A stretch of 64,000 bases of DNA from an uncultured Clostridia bacterium (GCA_947254025.1 CAMYBS010000006.1:1-64000); one strand, 5' to 3'; numbered from the stretch's first letter, positions 16,720 to 25,699 are shown. Numbers and translations: made by a program. The notes: generated from the letters alone by a model not told the origin.

Positions 16720-17435
16720 AGCTTGTATCCTCTAGGCGTAATGAACTTGCCGTCCTTGATGTAGCTTTGACTGTTGCCAACTATGACAGTCGTGTTCATC
16801 TCACAAAAGTCATAATCAACATCATCAAGTGTACTTAGTCTGTAGTCCATGCCATCACGTAAGGCATTCTTAACCATGGCAATAGGTGTCTGCGCATCTC
16901 TATACTCTCTAATTATATCAAGTGCTTCTTTTAAATTGTTCACTCTCTTCTTGCTCTTTGGATTGTAAAGCGCGATAACCATATCAGCGTCTGCGCAGTT
17001 TCTTACCCTCTTAAGTATAAGATCCCAGTCTGTTAGTAGGTCTGAAAGACTTATAAGAGCTGTGTCATGCATTAGAGGCGCACCAACAACGCTTGCTGAT
17101 GAAAAAGCAGCGCTCACTCCAGGTACAACTTCTATGTTTATTGTCGGATCAATTTCATAAACAAGGCCTGCCATACCATATAGTCCTGAGTCACCTGTTG
17201 AGATGATGGCAACTGTCTTGCCCTTATTGTACTCATCAATAGCAAGCTGACATCTTTCTTTTTCGCCTGTCATGCCGGTCTTAATTATCTCCTTGCCACC
17301 GATGAAGTCCTCTACATAGTCAAGGTACTTTGTATACGCAACAATTGTTTGCGCTTCTTTGATCGCGTCTACCGCCTTAAACGTCATATTCTCTTTTGAG
17401 CCGGGTCCTATGCCCACAACATATAATTTATTCAT
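16716..17435 (-). CDS. cbiH: Cobalt-precorrin-3 (C17) methyltransferase
   Basis: 239 aa SAM-dependent corrinoid methyltransferase. The N-terminal GIGPGSKENMTFKA, the STGDSGLYGMAG loop and VEVVPGVSAAFSSASVVGAPL are the CobJ/CbiH pattern, with SLSDLLTDWDLILKR specific for the C17 enzyme. It performs the ring-contraction methylation. It is a single-domain form, not fused to CbiG as in some genomes. The start lies 1 nt after the cbiG stop. Confidence 0.95.
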   Translation of the reverse strand: MNKLYVVGIGPGSKENMTFKAVDAIKEAQTIVAYTKYLDYVEDFIGGKEIIKTGMTGEKERCQLAIDEYNKGKTVAIISTGDSGLYGMAGLVYEIDPTINIEVVPGVSAAFSSASVVGAPLMHDTALISLSDLLTDWDLILKRVRNCADADMVIALYNPKSKKRVNNLKEALDIIREYRDAQTPIAMVKNALRDGMDYRLSTLDDVDYDFCEMNTTVIVGNSQSYIKDGKFITPRGYKL

Positions 17436-17436
17436 T

Positions 17437-18396
17437 CTATATCTCCTCTGTTATTGAAAATGTTATTGAATCGATAATCTTCTTAGTTAATATAATCTTG
17501 CCGCCAAGTAGTTTAGCAGCCGCCTCACTAACTGCGTATGCGCCTGTGATTTTCTTAACGAAGTCGGACTTCTCCGAAACGTCCACCTCGTTGAGTTCGT
17601 CTGCCGTATAAAAAATTAGCTCTCTATCATATTTTTTGCAAAGCTCAAGCAGAGCCTCTTCGTCCTTCTTTATATCAATTGATCCAAAACGTTTAATTGC
17701 CTTTGGACTTATATTCATCTCCTTAAGCACTTCATGAAAGGCTTCTTCAAGCACATCAAAGTGAGTTCCACGTCTCAAGCCAATGCCCATATTGTATTTT
17801 TTCTTTATAATGTAAAGAGTCTTTTCATTGTCTTGTGCTTCGTAGTCTTCGCTTTGAATTATGAAGTAGTCTGCTTCGCTTTTATCACTTGTGAAATTAT
17901 CATAGTTAAAGTTAAAATCATTTGCCTTTAGATAAATTTTTTTATTATTTACTATGGCACCCATAATTATGGTAAGAGCTTCTCTAGAGCTATACGCAAA
18001 GTCATTGTCCCTTAGGTAAATGTCAAGAGCTTCGAGGCCTCTGTTGTCTGAGGCTGTAGTTATAACCGGCTCTGCGCCTATAGTCTTGGCTATATCTATA
18101 GCTAGCTCATTGGCTCCGCCTATGTGACCCGACAGTAGCGATATGACGTGTCTTGCCTTGTCATCTATAACAAGGACTGCAGGATCTGTGTACTTGTCCT
18201 TTATCAAGGAAGCAATCTTACGCACAGCTATGCCTGTTGCACTTATAAAGATGATGGTCTCAAGTGAAGACCACCTTTCTTCTAAGACCTTATCAATATT
18301 TTTATCCTTATAAAATATCTCTACATCAAGACTCTTTGCTATGGACTTAGCTATAGCAAGACCAGCTTCAGTGTAGGTGATGATGATCTTATTCAT
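17437..18396 (-). CDS. cbiG: Cobalt-precorrin-5A hydrolase
   Basis: 319 aa from the ATG at 18396, which gives the family start MNKIIITYTEAGLAIAKSI; the longer reading upstream lies in the cbiF gene. The middle region has ISATGIAVRKIASLIKDKYTDPAVLVID and VISLLSGHIGGANELA, diagnostic of CbiG, and the C-terminal GIGLRRGTHFDVLEEAF domain. It opens the delta-lactone and releases the C2 fragment as acetaldehyde. It overlaps cbiF by 8 nt. Confidence 0.94.
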   Translation of the reverse strand: MNKIIITYTEAGLAIAKSIAKSLDVEIFYKDKNIDKVLEERWSSLETIIFISATGIAVRKIASLIKDKYTDPAVLVIDDKARHVISLLSGHIGGANELAIDIAKTIGAEPVITTASDNRGLEALDIYLRDNDFAYSSREALTIIMGAIVNNKKIYLKANDFNFNYDNFTSDKSEADYFIIQSEDYEAQDNEKTLYIIKKKYNMGIGLRRGTHFDVLEEAFHEVLKEMNISPKAIKRFGSIDIKKDEEALLELCKKYDRELIFYTADELNEVDVSEKSDFVKKITGAYAVSEAAAKLLGGKIILTKKIIDSITFSITEEI

Positions 18397-19144
18397 GTGC
18401 TTTTCTGTACTCAGTCGAGAAGCTTGGGTCATATAACTTACTTCTTTCGTAACGTGCGTTAATAAATTTACCAACAAGTATAAGAGCATGCTTAGTTATA
18501 TTGTGCTCCTTGGCATCCTTAACAAGGTTTGCGATATTAGTATAAATGATTTTTTCGTCAGCCCATGTAGCTTTATAAGCAATGACTACAGGCGTATTTG
18601 GATCTTCGTAACCTTCTAGCAGTGCCTCTTGAACCTTCTCTGTAAGTGATGCCGAAAGATATATCGCCATAGATGTCTTGTGTTTAGCAAGCTCAGCAAG
18701 CTTTTCAGTCTCAGGAACCTTTGTTCTTCCTTCCATACGAGTGATGATTAAAGTTTGACTAACTTCAGGTAGTGTAAATTCTTTCTCTATCCTAGCGCAT
18801 GCAGCTGTTGCACTAGTTACACCTGGTATTACTTCGTACTTGTAGCCAAGCATGTCAAGCGCATCTATCTGCTCTTTAATTGCTCCATATATGCTTGGGT
18901 CGCCTGTATGTAGTCTAACTGTGTTTAGACCCGCCTCTTCAGCCTTTGTAAACTCTTCTATAACCTCTTCTAATGTCATCTTTGCTGAGTCAAAAACCTT
19001 TGCTCCTGTCTTTATTCCAGATAGTATATCCTTCGATACTAAGGAGCCTGCATATATAATCACGTCCGCTGCGTTTAATAATTTTAGTCCCTTAACTGTA
19101 ATTAAATCGCTGTCCCCAGGACCTGCGCCTACAAAACTAATCAT
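18389..19144 (-). CDS. cbiF: Cobalt-precorrin-4 (C11) methyltransferase
   Basis: 251 aa from the ATG at 19144, with GAGAGG 8 nt upstream; a GTG three codons earlier overlaps that site. Signature stretches are FVGAGPGDSDLITVKG, YAGSLVSKDIL, LHTGDPSIYGAIKEQ and EVIPGVTSATAACARIEKEFTLPEVSQT. This is the CobM/CbiF class and methylates C11. It overlaps cbiT by 8 nt (ATGATTAG), implying translational coupling. Confidence 0.96.
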   Translation of the reverse strand: MISFVGAGPGDSDLITVKGLKLLNAADVIIYAGSLVSKDILSGIKTGAKVFDSAKMTLEEVIEEFTKAEEAGLNTVRLHTGDPSIYGAIKEQIDALDMLGYKYEVIPGVTSATAACARIEKEFTLPEVSQTLIITRMEGRTKVPETEKLAELAKHKTSMAIYLSASLTEKVQEALLEGYEDPNTPVVIAYKATWADEKIIYTNIANLVKDAKEHNITKHALILVGKFINARYERSKLYDPSFSTEYRKAHE

Positions 19145-19685
19145 TCTTTTCACCTCTCACAATAATCACTGGATTCTCAGCTATCATCATCTCTAGCTTC
19201 TCCGCCTTAGAAACATTTACCATGTATGTGTCTATGTTCTTATAATTTTTCTTCTTTAGCAAGTCTTTAAACTCATAAGCATTGTCAAAGATGATAAAGC
19301 TCGCAATAATCGTAAATTTATTATGCTCATCAAGCTTATCCATAATGCTCTCTAAATTTTTACCAGAACCGCCTATGTAGACCTTGTTAAAGTCCACTCC
19401 GTCCATGCCCTCAGGTGCCTTGCCCTTAATGAGCTTAACATTATTAAGTCCAAATTTTTCAAAATTTTTCTTTGCTACAGCTATGGCCTCGTCATCTCTT
19501 TCGATAGTAGTGACCTCTTTACAAATGACTGCCATCTGGCAAGTGACACTGCCTGTGCCTGTGCCTATCTCCAAAACTTTGTCATCTTCGCTTACGTCTA
19601 ATAAACTCACTATTGCATTTCTCTTTATGAACTTCGTCATTGGTACTTCGCCCCTGATAAAGTCCTCATCTTTAAACCACTTCAT
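19137..19685 (-). CDS. cbiT: Cobalt-precorrin-6B C15-methyltransferase (decarboxylating)
   Basis: 182 aa Rossmann-fold methyltransferase. It starts KWFKDEDFIRGEVPMTKFIKR as CbiT does; the SAM motif is VLEIGTGTGSVTCQ, and VYIGGSGKNLESIMDKL is typical of the family. It methylates C15 and decarboxylates the C12 side chain, in partnership with CbiE, which here is a separate gene overlapping by 14 nt. In many aerobes the two are fused as CobL. Confidence 0.95.
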   Translation of the reverse strand: MKWFKDEDFIRGEVPMTKFIKRNAIVSLLDVSEDDKVLEIGTGTGSVTCQMAVICKEVTTIERDDEAIAVAKKNFEKFGLNNVKLIKGKAPEGMDGVDFNKVYIGGSGKNLESIMDKLDEHNKFTIIASFIIFDNAYEFKDLLKKKNYKNIDTYMVNVSKAEKLEMMIAENPVIIVRGEKND

Positions 19686-20262
19686 TTATAATAATCACCA
19701 CCGATAAACTATTTTCTATGTCAATGTCATCGTCTTCACCATAAGTTTTAATCACTTCACCGCTTTGCGATAAATTTGTGCCAACGATGTACTTTCTCTT
19801 TATGTTTTTCTCGTCCAAATACTTTTTAATTGTCCTTGGATTATTATCCTTGTCGCATAGAACTACAAGCTTGGCATTGTTCATTACAATGGTCTTGAAG
19901 TCGTCATCAAGCTCTCTACCATGTAGTGAATAAGTCTTTGCCTCGTTCCAATTAACTTGCACCTTGCTCATTAAGTATTGAAAAGCCGTTATAGATGGAA
20001 TCACTTCGTCAATGGCTATGCCCTCACGCTTTAGATAGTCAACTGCGCCGTAGAAGGATGGGTCGCCTGATAATAATAAAACGCCTTCTTTAATATCTTT
20101 TAGATCTTTAACAGAGACTTCTTCTATGTGATTGAATTCATCTTCAAGCTCTTCCTTAACCCTTTTGAACGCGTATACCTTAGTAGCATTCTTAATCATT
20201 CTATATGCCCTCACGCTCATATATTCACTTTTGCCTGGTCCTACTCCAACAACTATTAACAA
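19672..20262 (-). CDS. cbiE: Cobalt-precorrin-7 (C5) methyltransferase
   Basis: 196 aa with the tetrapyrrole-methylase N-terminus VVGVGPGKSEYMSVRA, the LLSGDPSFYGAVDYLK loop and VIPSITAFQYLMSKVQVNWNEA, followed by SLHGRE, as in the CbiE family. It methylates C5. It overlaps cbiD by 7 nt and cbiT by 14 nt. Its length is near the usual ~200 aa. Confidence 0.94.
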   Translation of the reverse strand: MLIVVGVGPGKSEYMSVRAYRMIKNATKVYAFKRVKEELEDEFNHIEEVSVKDLKDIKEGVLLLSGDPSFYGAVDYLKREGIAIDEVIPSITAFQYLMSKVQVNWNEAKTYSLHGRELDDDFKTIVMNNAKLVVLCDKDNNPRTIKKYLDEKNIKRKYIVGTNLSQSGEVIKTYGEDDDIDIENSLSVVIIINEVV

Positions 20263-21323
20263 TCTAATACTCCTTTTTCAAACGAATATACTTTTACATC
20301 TACATCAAGTGAGTCATCTTTTAGGTAAGTCTTGACTCTCTTTGCACAGCCTTCCTCCATAGCACATAAAACATCTTTGTAGCCGTTGTCATAAAGGTAG
20401 TTGTAGCACTTCTCAGCTGTTATAAATTCATCAACTTCTTTAATTACTTCATAAGGCTTATTCATCATCGCAAGGTAATACACGAAGGCCTCCATACGCG
20501 TATCGGCGTTCTTTGAATGCGTGTTGAAGACGCCTATCGATAACTTTGCAAACTTGCCTATGTGACCAATAAGAGTCATCTTTCTAAAACCGATTTCGTA
20601 AGCCATCTTTAGTGAGTCGCCAATGTAGTTACTAGTTAAAACAGCATTTTCTTTTATACCAATGCTCTTTGCTTCTTTAAGACCGTGACTACCCGGTGTA
20701 AGAACTATCTCCTTCGCACCCTTATCAAGATAAAGAGTTTTTATCTCCAAGTTTATGGTCTTTAGTAGAGCGTCCTCGCTCATAGGCTTGACAAGACCTG
20801 TTGATCCAATTATTGATATGCCGCCTTCTATACCAATGTTTGGGTTGAAAGTCTTCTTACCGATTTCAACACCCATAGGCGTAAATATAGTAACGTCGGC
20901 TCCCTTATCTGTTAAGAGCTCAACCTCTTTAGTAATCATCTCTCTTGGCACCTTGTTTATCGCATACTCACCCTTCTTACCGAAGATTGAATCATTTGTG
21001 TAAATACCAACGCCTACGCCACCTTTGATAATGACCTTGCCGTCATTTCTTAAAGATACTTTAGAGAAGATCTCTATGCCATTAGTCTGGTCTGGGTCAT
21101 CACCTGCGTCCTTTATAACTGAGCTTATGGCATATCCATCACCCTTCTCATTAGAATTGATGGCGACGTTTATGCACTCCTTGCAAGGCAGTACTATTTC
21201 GTATTCACCTATAGGTCCATCTAAAATGTTTGTAAGCGCTGCATGTGTTGCAACCGCTGCACAAGTGCCTGTCGTATAACCATATCTAAGGCTCTTGCCA
21301 TCAACTATATCGTACTTGTTCAT
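20256..21323 (-). CDS. cbiD: Cobalt-precorrin-5B (C1) methyltransferase
   Basis: 355 aa. The N-terminus LRYGYTTGTCAAVATHAAL is the CbiD signature. It is followed by VIKDAGDDPDQTNGIEIF, GVGIYTNDSIFGKKGEYAINKVPREMI, GISIIGSTGLVKPMSEDAL and GHIGKFAKLSIGVFNTHSK. It is the C1 methyltransferase specific to the anaerobic route. It overlaps cbiC by 4 nt. Its presence with CbiG and CbiK settles the early-cobalt (anaerobic) pathway. Confidence 0.96.
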   Translation of the reverse strand: MNKYDIVDGKSLRYGYTTGTCAAVATHAALTNILDGPIGEYEIVLPCKECINVAINSNEKGDGYAISSVIKDAGDDPDQTNGIEIFSKVSLRNDGKVIIKGGVGVGIYTNDSIFGKKGEYAINKVPREMITKEVELLTDKGADVTIFTPMGVEIGKKTFNPNIGIEGGISIIGSTGLVKPMSEDALLKTINLEIKTLYLDKGAKEIVLTPGSHGLKEAKSIGIKENAVLTSNYIGDSLKMAYEIGFRKMTLIGHIGKFAKLSIGVFNTHSKNADTRMEAFVYYLAMMNKPYEVIKEVDEFITAEKCYNYLYDNGYKDVLCAMEEGCAKRVKTYLKDDSLDVDVKVYSFEKGVLDC

Positions 21324-21946
21324 TTTCTGTATAAGATATATAAAAGTGCGTTGATTATGGACGCTGCTACGTTTGAGCCGCCCTTGTTACCAACTGTCGA
21401 GATTTGAGCTATGCCTACTTCTCTAAGCGCTTCCTTCGACTCAGCTGCTCCTACGAAGCCTACTGGCACGCCAATAACAGCCTTAGGATGAATTTTTTCT
21501 TCCTTGATCAGTTCTATGATTCTATATAGAGCTGTTGGCGCATTGCCTACTGAGTAGATGGCAATGTCTTCGCCTATAGTCTTATCTATGGCTTGGTAGC
21601 TTCTTGTTGTGCCTTTTTCCTTAGCAAGCTCCCTTACGTCGTCGTCCTTAATGTGATTAATGATCTCACAGTTAAGCTTTTTTAAGCTAGTTTCATTCAC
21701 GCCTGCCATAGTCATCCTTGTGTCTGTATAAATCTTGGCGCCGTTCTTAAGTGCATCAAGTGCTTCATCAAGGAAATTATTTCTTATATCGATTATGTTT
21801 TTATAATCAAAGTCGCCTGTCGAGTGAATCATTCTCTTCACTATAAGATTTTCAGTATCAGTAAATTTTGTTCCTACAAGCTCCTTGTCGATTATATCCA
21901 TACTTGTGTTTTCTATGTTCATAGGGTTGTTATCGTAATTATACAT
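21320..21946 (-). CDS. cbiC: Cobalt-precorrin-8 methylmutase
   Basis: 208 aa from the ATG at 21946, with AGAGG 8 nt upstream; a GTG three codons earlier is less well placed. Family motifs: VKRMIHSTGDFDY, which carries the catalytic His, then YTDTRMTMAGVNE and the C-terminal GVPVGFVGAAESKEAL. It moves the C11 methyl to C12, giving cobyrinate. It overlaps cbiA by 8 nt (ATGTATAA). Confidence 0.96.
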   Translation of the reverse strand: MYNYDNNPMNIENTSMDIIDKELVGTKFTDTENLIVKRMIHSTGDFDYKNIIDIRNNFLDEALDALKNGAKIYTDTRMTMAGVNETSLKKLNCEIINHIKDDDVRELAKEKGTTRSYQAIDKTIGEDIAIYSVGNAPTALYRIIELIKEEKIHPKAVIGVPVGFVGAAESKEALREVGIAQISTVGNKGGSNVAASIINALLYILYRK

Positions 21947-23240
21947 CCTTTTCACCTCTTAAACTATCTATCTTTTTATAAAAATACTCTTCATCTTGAA
22001 CAAAGGAAATGTTTTGCTCAATCGCAACGACTCTTTCATTTGCAAAAGAGCTTGTCCAAGTGTCATCTCTATATGGCTTTTCTACCTTAAATAAATTAAA
22101 CTCGTTATCATTTAAGCTGCTCTTATGAAATTCTTGTGAATGAAAAATTTTATCCGTATCAAAGAAAAAATTCTTTCTAAGTGCTTTTAGATATGCGTAG
22201 CCAAAGTTATGAAGCCTCTTTTCGCTCACAGCCTTGCCCTTTATAAGACCAAGCATCTTGTGCTCGTTAAAGCTTTCTGCTAAGAAGTAAGTAGCTTCTC
22301 CTTCAGTAAACACTTTTCCTCCTCTTTCATAATATTTCCTTATGCTTGCTAATGATTTAGATTTTTCTATTATGTCTAAGTGATCTTTTAAATTTCCACT
22401 GCCGATATATAATAAGTCAGCTTCAGGCACTTCTTCCTCGTCTAGCACCGAAAAGTACTTCACAGTAAAATATTTTTCTAGAAAATCAATATTCTCTTTG
22501 TAGTAAAAGTTAAATGCCTTGTCATAGGCAATTGCCACAGTAGTCTTTGACTTCGGAAAATCTATTTTATCTCCTGTCTTTGCCACTTCGAAATATTTTA
22601 AAAGTTTCTCAAAATCAATTGCCTTTTCTAATTTCGCAGCTATCCTATCGAGCTTCTCATCAAAGGCCTTGATATCGCTTGGAAGCTCTAGTCCAAGATC
22701 CTTATCCTCTATGACGAAATCCTCATCAACTTCAATATTGCCAAAAACTTCTAAGCCAAGTTCCTTCTCGACTAAGTCCTTATATATAGAATAAAGCTTT
22801 GTATGCGTCTTATTAAATATAACGCCAACTATATTATCAGCGTAGCACATAAAGCCTTTTAGCTTTGCAATAAGTGAGAACATCTCGCCCTTTGGTGTAA
22901 GCACTAAAACTGTTTTTAGTCCCAAGGCCTTTGCGTTGGCATATGACGATGCCTCCATAGTGTTATATATTCCGTCAAGATAACCCATGACGCCTTCTAA
23001 TACGCAGTAGTCTGCACACCCAATACCTACTTCAGTCGCGCCACTCTTTTGCATAAAGATGTCGACATTGCCATAGTCCCCCTTCGATGCGAATGAGCCG
23101 AGCTTTGAATCGATAAAATCGGGCCCACTCTTAAGATACTTCACCTTATTATTTTTATTTGCAAGCAGTCTTGCTAAAGCTAAACTTATAGTTGTCTTGC
23201 CGCTATTTGAATTCATAGCAGCTATGCATATGCCTTTCAC
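21939..23240 (-). CDS. cbiA: Cobyrinate a,c-diamide synthase with a degenerate glutaminase domain
   Basis: 433 aa, close to normal length. The N-terminal ATP-dependent synthetase half (1-220) looks intact: P-loop NSNSGKTT (10-17), SGPDFID, GNVD and LEGVMGYLDG. The C-terminal half aligns with the CobB/CbiA class I glutaminase domain (VAIAYDKAFNFYYKEN, then YIGSGNLKDHL). However, the family's AECGG nucleophile motif reads TEGEATYFL, with Gly314 where Cys should be, and there is no Cys at all after C132. The His of the EFHxS motif is kept (SQEFHKSS). The enzyme should still amidate the a and c acetates but cannot hydrolyse glutamine itself by the known mechanism; ammonia or a separate glutaminase is inferred. 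Confidence 0.92.
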   Translation of the reverse strand: MKGICIAAMNSNSGKTTISLALARLLANKNNKVKYLKSGPDFIDSKLGSFASKGDYGNVDIFMQKSGATEVGIGCADYCVLEGVMGYLDGIYNTMEASSYANAKALGLKTVLVLTPKGEMFSLIAKLKGFMCYADNIVGVIFNKTHTKLYSIYKDLVEKELGLEVFGNIEVDEDFVIEDKDLGLELPSDIKAFDEKLDRIAAKLEKAIDFEKLLKYFEVAKTGDKIDFPKSKTTVAIAYDKAFNFYYKENIDFLEKYFTVKYFSVLDEEEVPEADLLYIGSGNLKDHLDIIEKSKSLASIRKYYERGGKVFTEGEATYFLAESFNEHKMLGLIKGKAVSEKRLHNFGYAYLKALRKNFFFDTDKIFHSQEFHKSSLNDNEFNLFKVEKPYRDDTWTSSFANERVVAIEQNISFVQDEEYFYKKIDSLRGEKDV

Positions 23241-24253
23241 TTCTCTATCTCCCTTAGTTTTTCAAGTAAATAATCATTCTCTTCACGAGTTCTTATTGCA
23301 AGGCGCACATAGTCATTACTTATGTTCTTGTAACCTTGCATCCTTCTTATTAATATACCCTTTTCAAGCATAATCTTATACATTTCTTCGTCACAATGTT
23401 TTTTTAATCTAAGCAAATAGAAATTGGCATCGCTATCTATCATCTCAAAATTGTCATAGCTCTTATATGCTTCTTTAAGTCTTTCTCTTTCGTTTTTGTA
23501 ATACTCTTTTGTTTTTGCTATATAGTCCTCGCTTCCCTTTAATAGCCTCGATGCTTCGTTTTGTATAAAGCCTATAGACCAAGCAAGGCTTAGCTCATCG
23601 TAGTAGTCCTTAAAGTCCTTTGGCACATATGCAAAGCCAAAGCGTACTCCCGGCAAGGCAAAGGTCTTAGTCATTGCTCTAAGAACAATCACGTCCCCGT
23701 CCTTAAACAAGTCTATGCTGTCATACTCATGCATAGTAAACTCTATAAAGGCCTCGTCGAGTAAAAGAGTCGCGCCATGCTCCTTACAAATCTCTTGAGC
23801 TTTAATTAATTCTTCCTTCTTAAGCAGCCTTCCATTAGGATTATTTGGGTTAGTTAATATTAGTAGGTCGCCCTTCTTTAATATATCAAGCTCATCATAG
23901 TCAATCATAAAGTCTTTATAATTTATTCTAATCAAATCTTTTTTATAAACACTTGCTCTAAGCTCGTACTCATAGAACGAAGGGTCAAAAATAACCACTC
24001 TACTTGCCCTGTATATCGCCTTATCAATTATCTCTATAGATCCATTGCCCAAGATAATGTTAGACGCATCACAAGCCAAATAAGTGGCTACATTGTTAAT
24101 CGCTTCCCTCTGTTTTATATCAGGATAGACATTGACATAGTCAAAGTCTTCCTTGATATTAGAGAAAAGTCTTTCGTTCATATTAAATACATTGATGTTA
24201 GAGCTGAAATCTATGAGTTTTTTGTCATAATCATAAAAATTTGCTCCGTGCAT
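23237..24253 (-). CDS. cobD: Threonine-phosphate decarboxylase, PLP enzyme
   Basis: 338 aa fold-type I aminotransferase-like protein. It starts MHGANFYDYDKKLIDFSSNIN; the HGG/HGA-type start followed by DFSSN is typical of CobD. Substrate and PLP motifs are LTNPNNPNG, LLLDEAFIEF, the PLP-Lys motif MTKTFALPGVRFGF, and a C-terminal Arg (LAIRT). It makes aminopropanol phosphate, the linker to the nucleotide loop. Histidinol-phosphate aminotransferase is the main look-alike; the cobalamin context decides. It overlaps cbiA by 4 nt. Confidence 0.9.
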   Translation of the reverse strand: MHGANFYDYDKKLIDFSSNINVFNMNERLFSNIKEDFDYVNVYPDIKQREAINNVATYLACDASNIILGNGSIEIIDKAIYRASRVVIFDPSFYEYELRASVYKKDLIRINYKDFMIDYDELDILKKGDLLILTNPNNPNGRLLKKEELIKAQEICKEHGATLLLDEAFIEFTMHEYDSIDLFKDGDVIVLRAMTKTFALPGVRFGFAYVPKDFKDYYDELSLAWSIGFIQNEASRLLKGSEDYIAKTKEYYKNERERLKEAYKSYDNFEMIDSDANFYLLRLKKHCDEEMYKIMLEKGILIRRMQGYKNISNDYVRLAIRTREENDYLLEKLREIEK

Positions 24254-24256
24254 AAT

Positions 24257-25633
24257 TTACTTCCTTTTCTTTAAGTAGAATAGCGATATATAATCGTTAT
24301 CCTTACGTATTTCGTCCTCATCTGTAAGATACATTTCGTTTGGCATCGATATCCTCTTAAAATATTCTGCTTCGTAAGTATCTTTAAGTTCTAAAACAGC
24401 TTCCTTGTTAAGTGTGCCCTTCAGTATAACAGCTCTGTCAGGCTTTGCTGCCCTAACTAGCTCTGTGTTGTCACTTATCACAAGGCTCTCGCCCTTTTCA
24501 ATAAGCGGTTCTTTGTTCATTGCACTTAATGCCACAAAAGATGGCATACCATTAACAATATTTATATTTATCTTCTTATCAAGTATCTTTGTTAAGTTCA
24601 TAGGTGTTGAGAAAACCGCCGCATCACCTATAGTTACAAAGCTTACATCTCTATACTCTTTAAGCGCTTCTTCAAGTTTTATTTTTAGCTCCCTATATAA
24701 AGCATCTGTAGCATTCTTCATATCAAATGGCATCTTTATGATAGGTTTATCTTCTACATAACTCATAACTGTATCAAGAGCAAGGTTTCTGCCTCTGTTG
24801 TCAAGAACGAAGACAGCATTTGTATTTTTCAAAGTAAGTATAGCCTTAACAGTTAATAAGTCTTCATCGCCAGGACCAACACCAACTATATTTAGTAGTG
24901 GTTCTTCCATGGCCTTAACTTTTTCTATGCAGTCGTTTAAGATATAATCTTCTTCGCCAAGACCCTTGTCTATAAGTTTTACTTCGTAGCCAAGCTTTTC
25001 TAGTTTCGACTTTATTGAGTCCTCATCATCAGGAGCAATGTCCTCAAGCATGTGTACGCCTGAAACTAACATGAATGGCCTTAGATATAAAGTTTTTGTG
25101 TCTTTAGCTAAATTTTTAACAACGCTATCAAGATCAAGATCACCCTCTATACTCATCATGTGATATTTATTGTTCTTTTCTCTAAAAGCTTCGTCAATAT
25201 CTTCATATATCCTATCGGCTACATGATAAGTACCATGACCAACGTAGATGAACTCTTCGCCTTCATTTAATTTAAAGGCTGTCATGCCATCAATAAGCTT
25301 TGCTATATCCTTAGCGTTACTGATAAATGGAGTAGTAAGTCTGTTAGAAACATCTTTTAGCTTCTTATACTCTTTACCTGGAATGATGTTTGTCGAAACG
25401 ACTCTTATATCGTTATATCCAGCCTCTTTCAATTCCTTGATTGCTTCGCACTCATTATTAAAAGACATGCCTTTCTTCTCTAGTATCTTCTTAACTATCC
25501 TAGAAGTAAAGCATATCTTTATCTCGCAGTCCTTAAATTCATTTTTAAAGCCACTCACAAACTTGTCAATGACTCTTTCGTGTTCTCTAAGCCTTGTTGT
25601 ACCAAAAAAGCTTAATAGTATTGCCTTTTTCAT
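24257..25633 (-). CDS. cbiKL: Fusion: sirohydrochlorin cobaltochelatase (CbiK) + cobalt-precorrin-2 C20-methyltransferase (CbiL)
   Basis: 458 aa from the ATG at 25633, preceded by GGAGG; the frame stays open upstream only through the leader. Residues 1-240 are CbiK-like, with metal-binding His in VGHGTYHVAD (H133 and H137) and GVHMLEDIAPDDEDS (H194). After a short link (KAMEEP) residues 246-458 form a complete CbiL-type methyltransferase: GVGPGDEDLLTVKAIL, then TIGDAAVFSTPMNL, then IVNGMPSFVALSAMN. The two domains act consecutively: cobalt insertion into sirohydrochlorin, then C20 methylation. I see no stop or frameshift between them, so the fusion looks genuine. It is the first gene of the riboswitch operon. 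Confidence 0.9.
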   Translation of the reverse strand: MKKAILLSFFGTTRLREHERVIDKFVSGFKNEFKDCEIKICFTSRIVKKILEKKGMSFNNECEAIKELKEAGYNDIRVVSTNIIPGKEYKKLKDVSNRLTTPFISNAKDIAKLIDGMTAFKLNEGEEFIYVGHGTYHVADRIYEDIDEAFREKNNKYHMMSIEGDLDLDSVVKNLAKDTKTLYLRPFMLVSGVHMLEDIAPDDEDSIKSKLEKLGYEVKLIDKGLGEEDYILNDCIEKVKAMEEPLLNIVGVGPGDEDLLTVKAILTLKNTNAVFVLDNRGRNLALDTVMSYVEDKPIIKMPFDMKNATDALYRELKIKLEEALKEYRDVSFVTIGDAAVFSTPMNLTKILDKKININIVNGMPSFVALSAMNKEPLIEKGESLVISDNTELVRAAKPDRAVILKGTLNKEAVLELKDTYEAEYFKRISMPNEMYLTDEDEIRKDNDYISLFYLKKRK

Positions 25634-25654
25634 AAATTCCTCCATTATATGTAC

Positions 25655-25699
25655 ACGAGAGGAAAAGAAAAATAGGAGAAGCGCGCCTTTTCCTCTCGT
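25655..25699 (-). promoter_or_regulatory. 13-bp-stem hairpin between riboswitch terminator and cbiKL start
   Basis: Perfect inverted repeat ACGAGAGGAAAAG / CTTTTCCTCTCGT with a 19-nt loop. It ends about 10 nt before the GGAGG of cbiKL and is not followed by a T-run, so it is not an obvious terminator. It could stabilise the processed 5' end or modulate translation. Confidence 0.6.
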
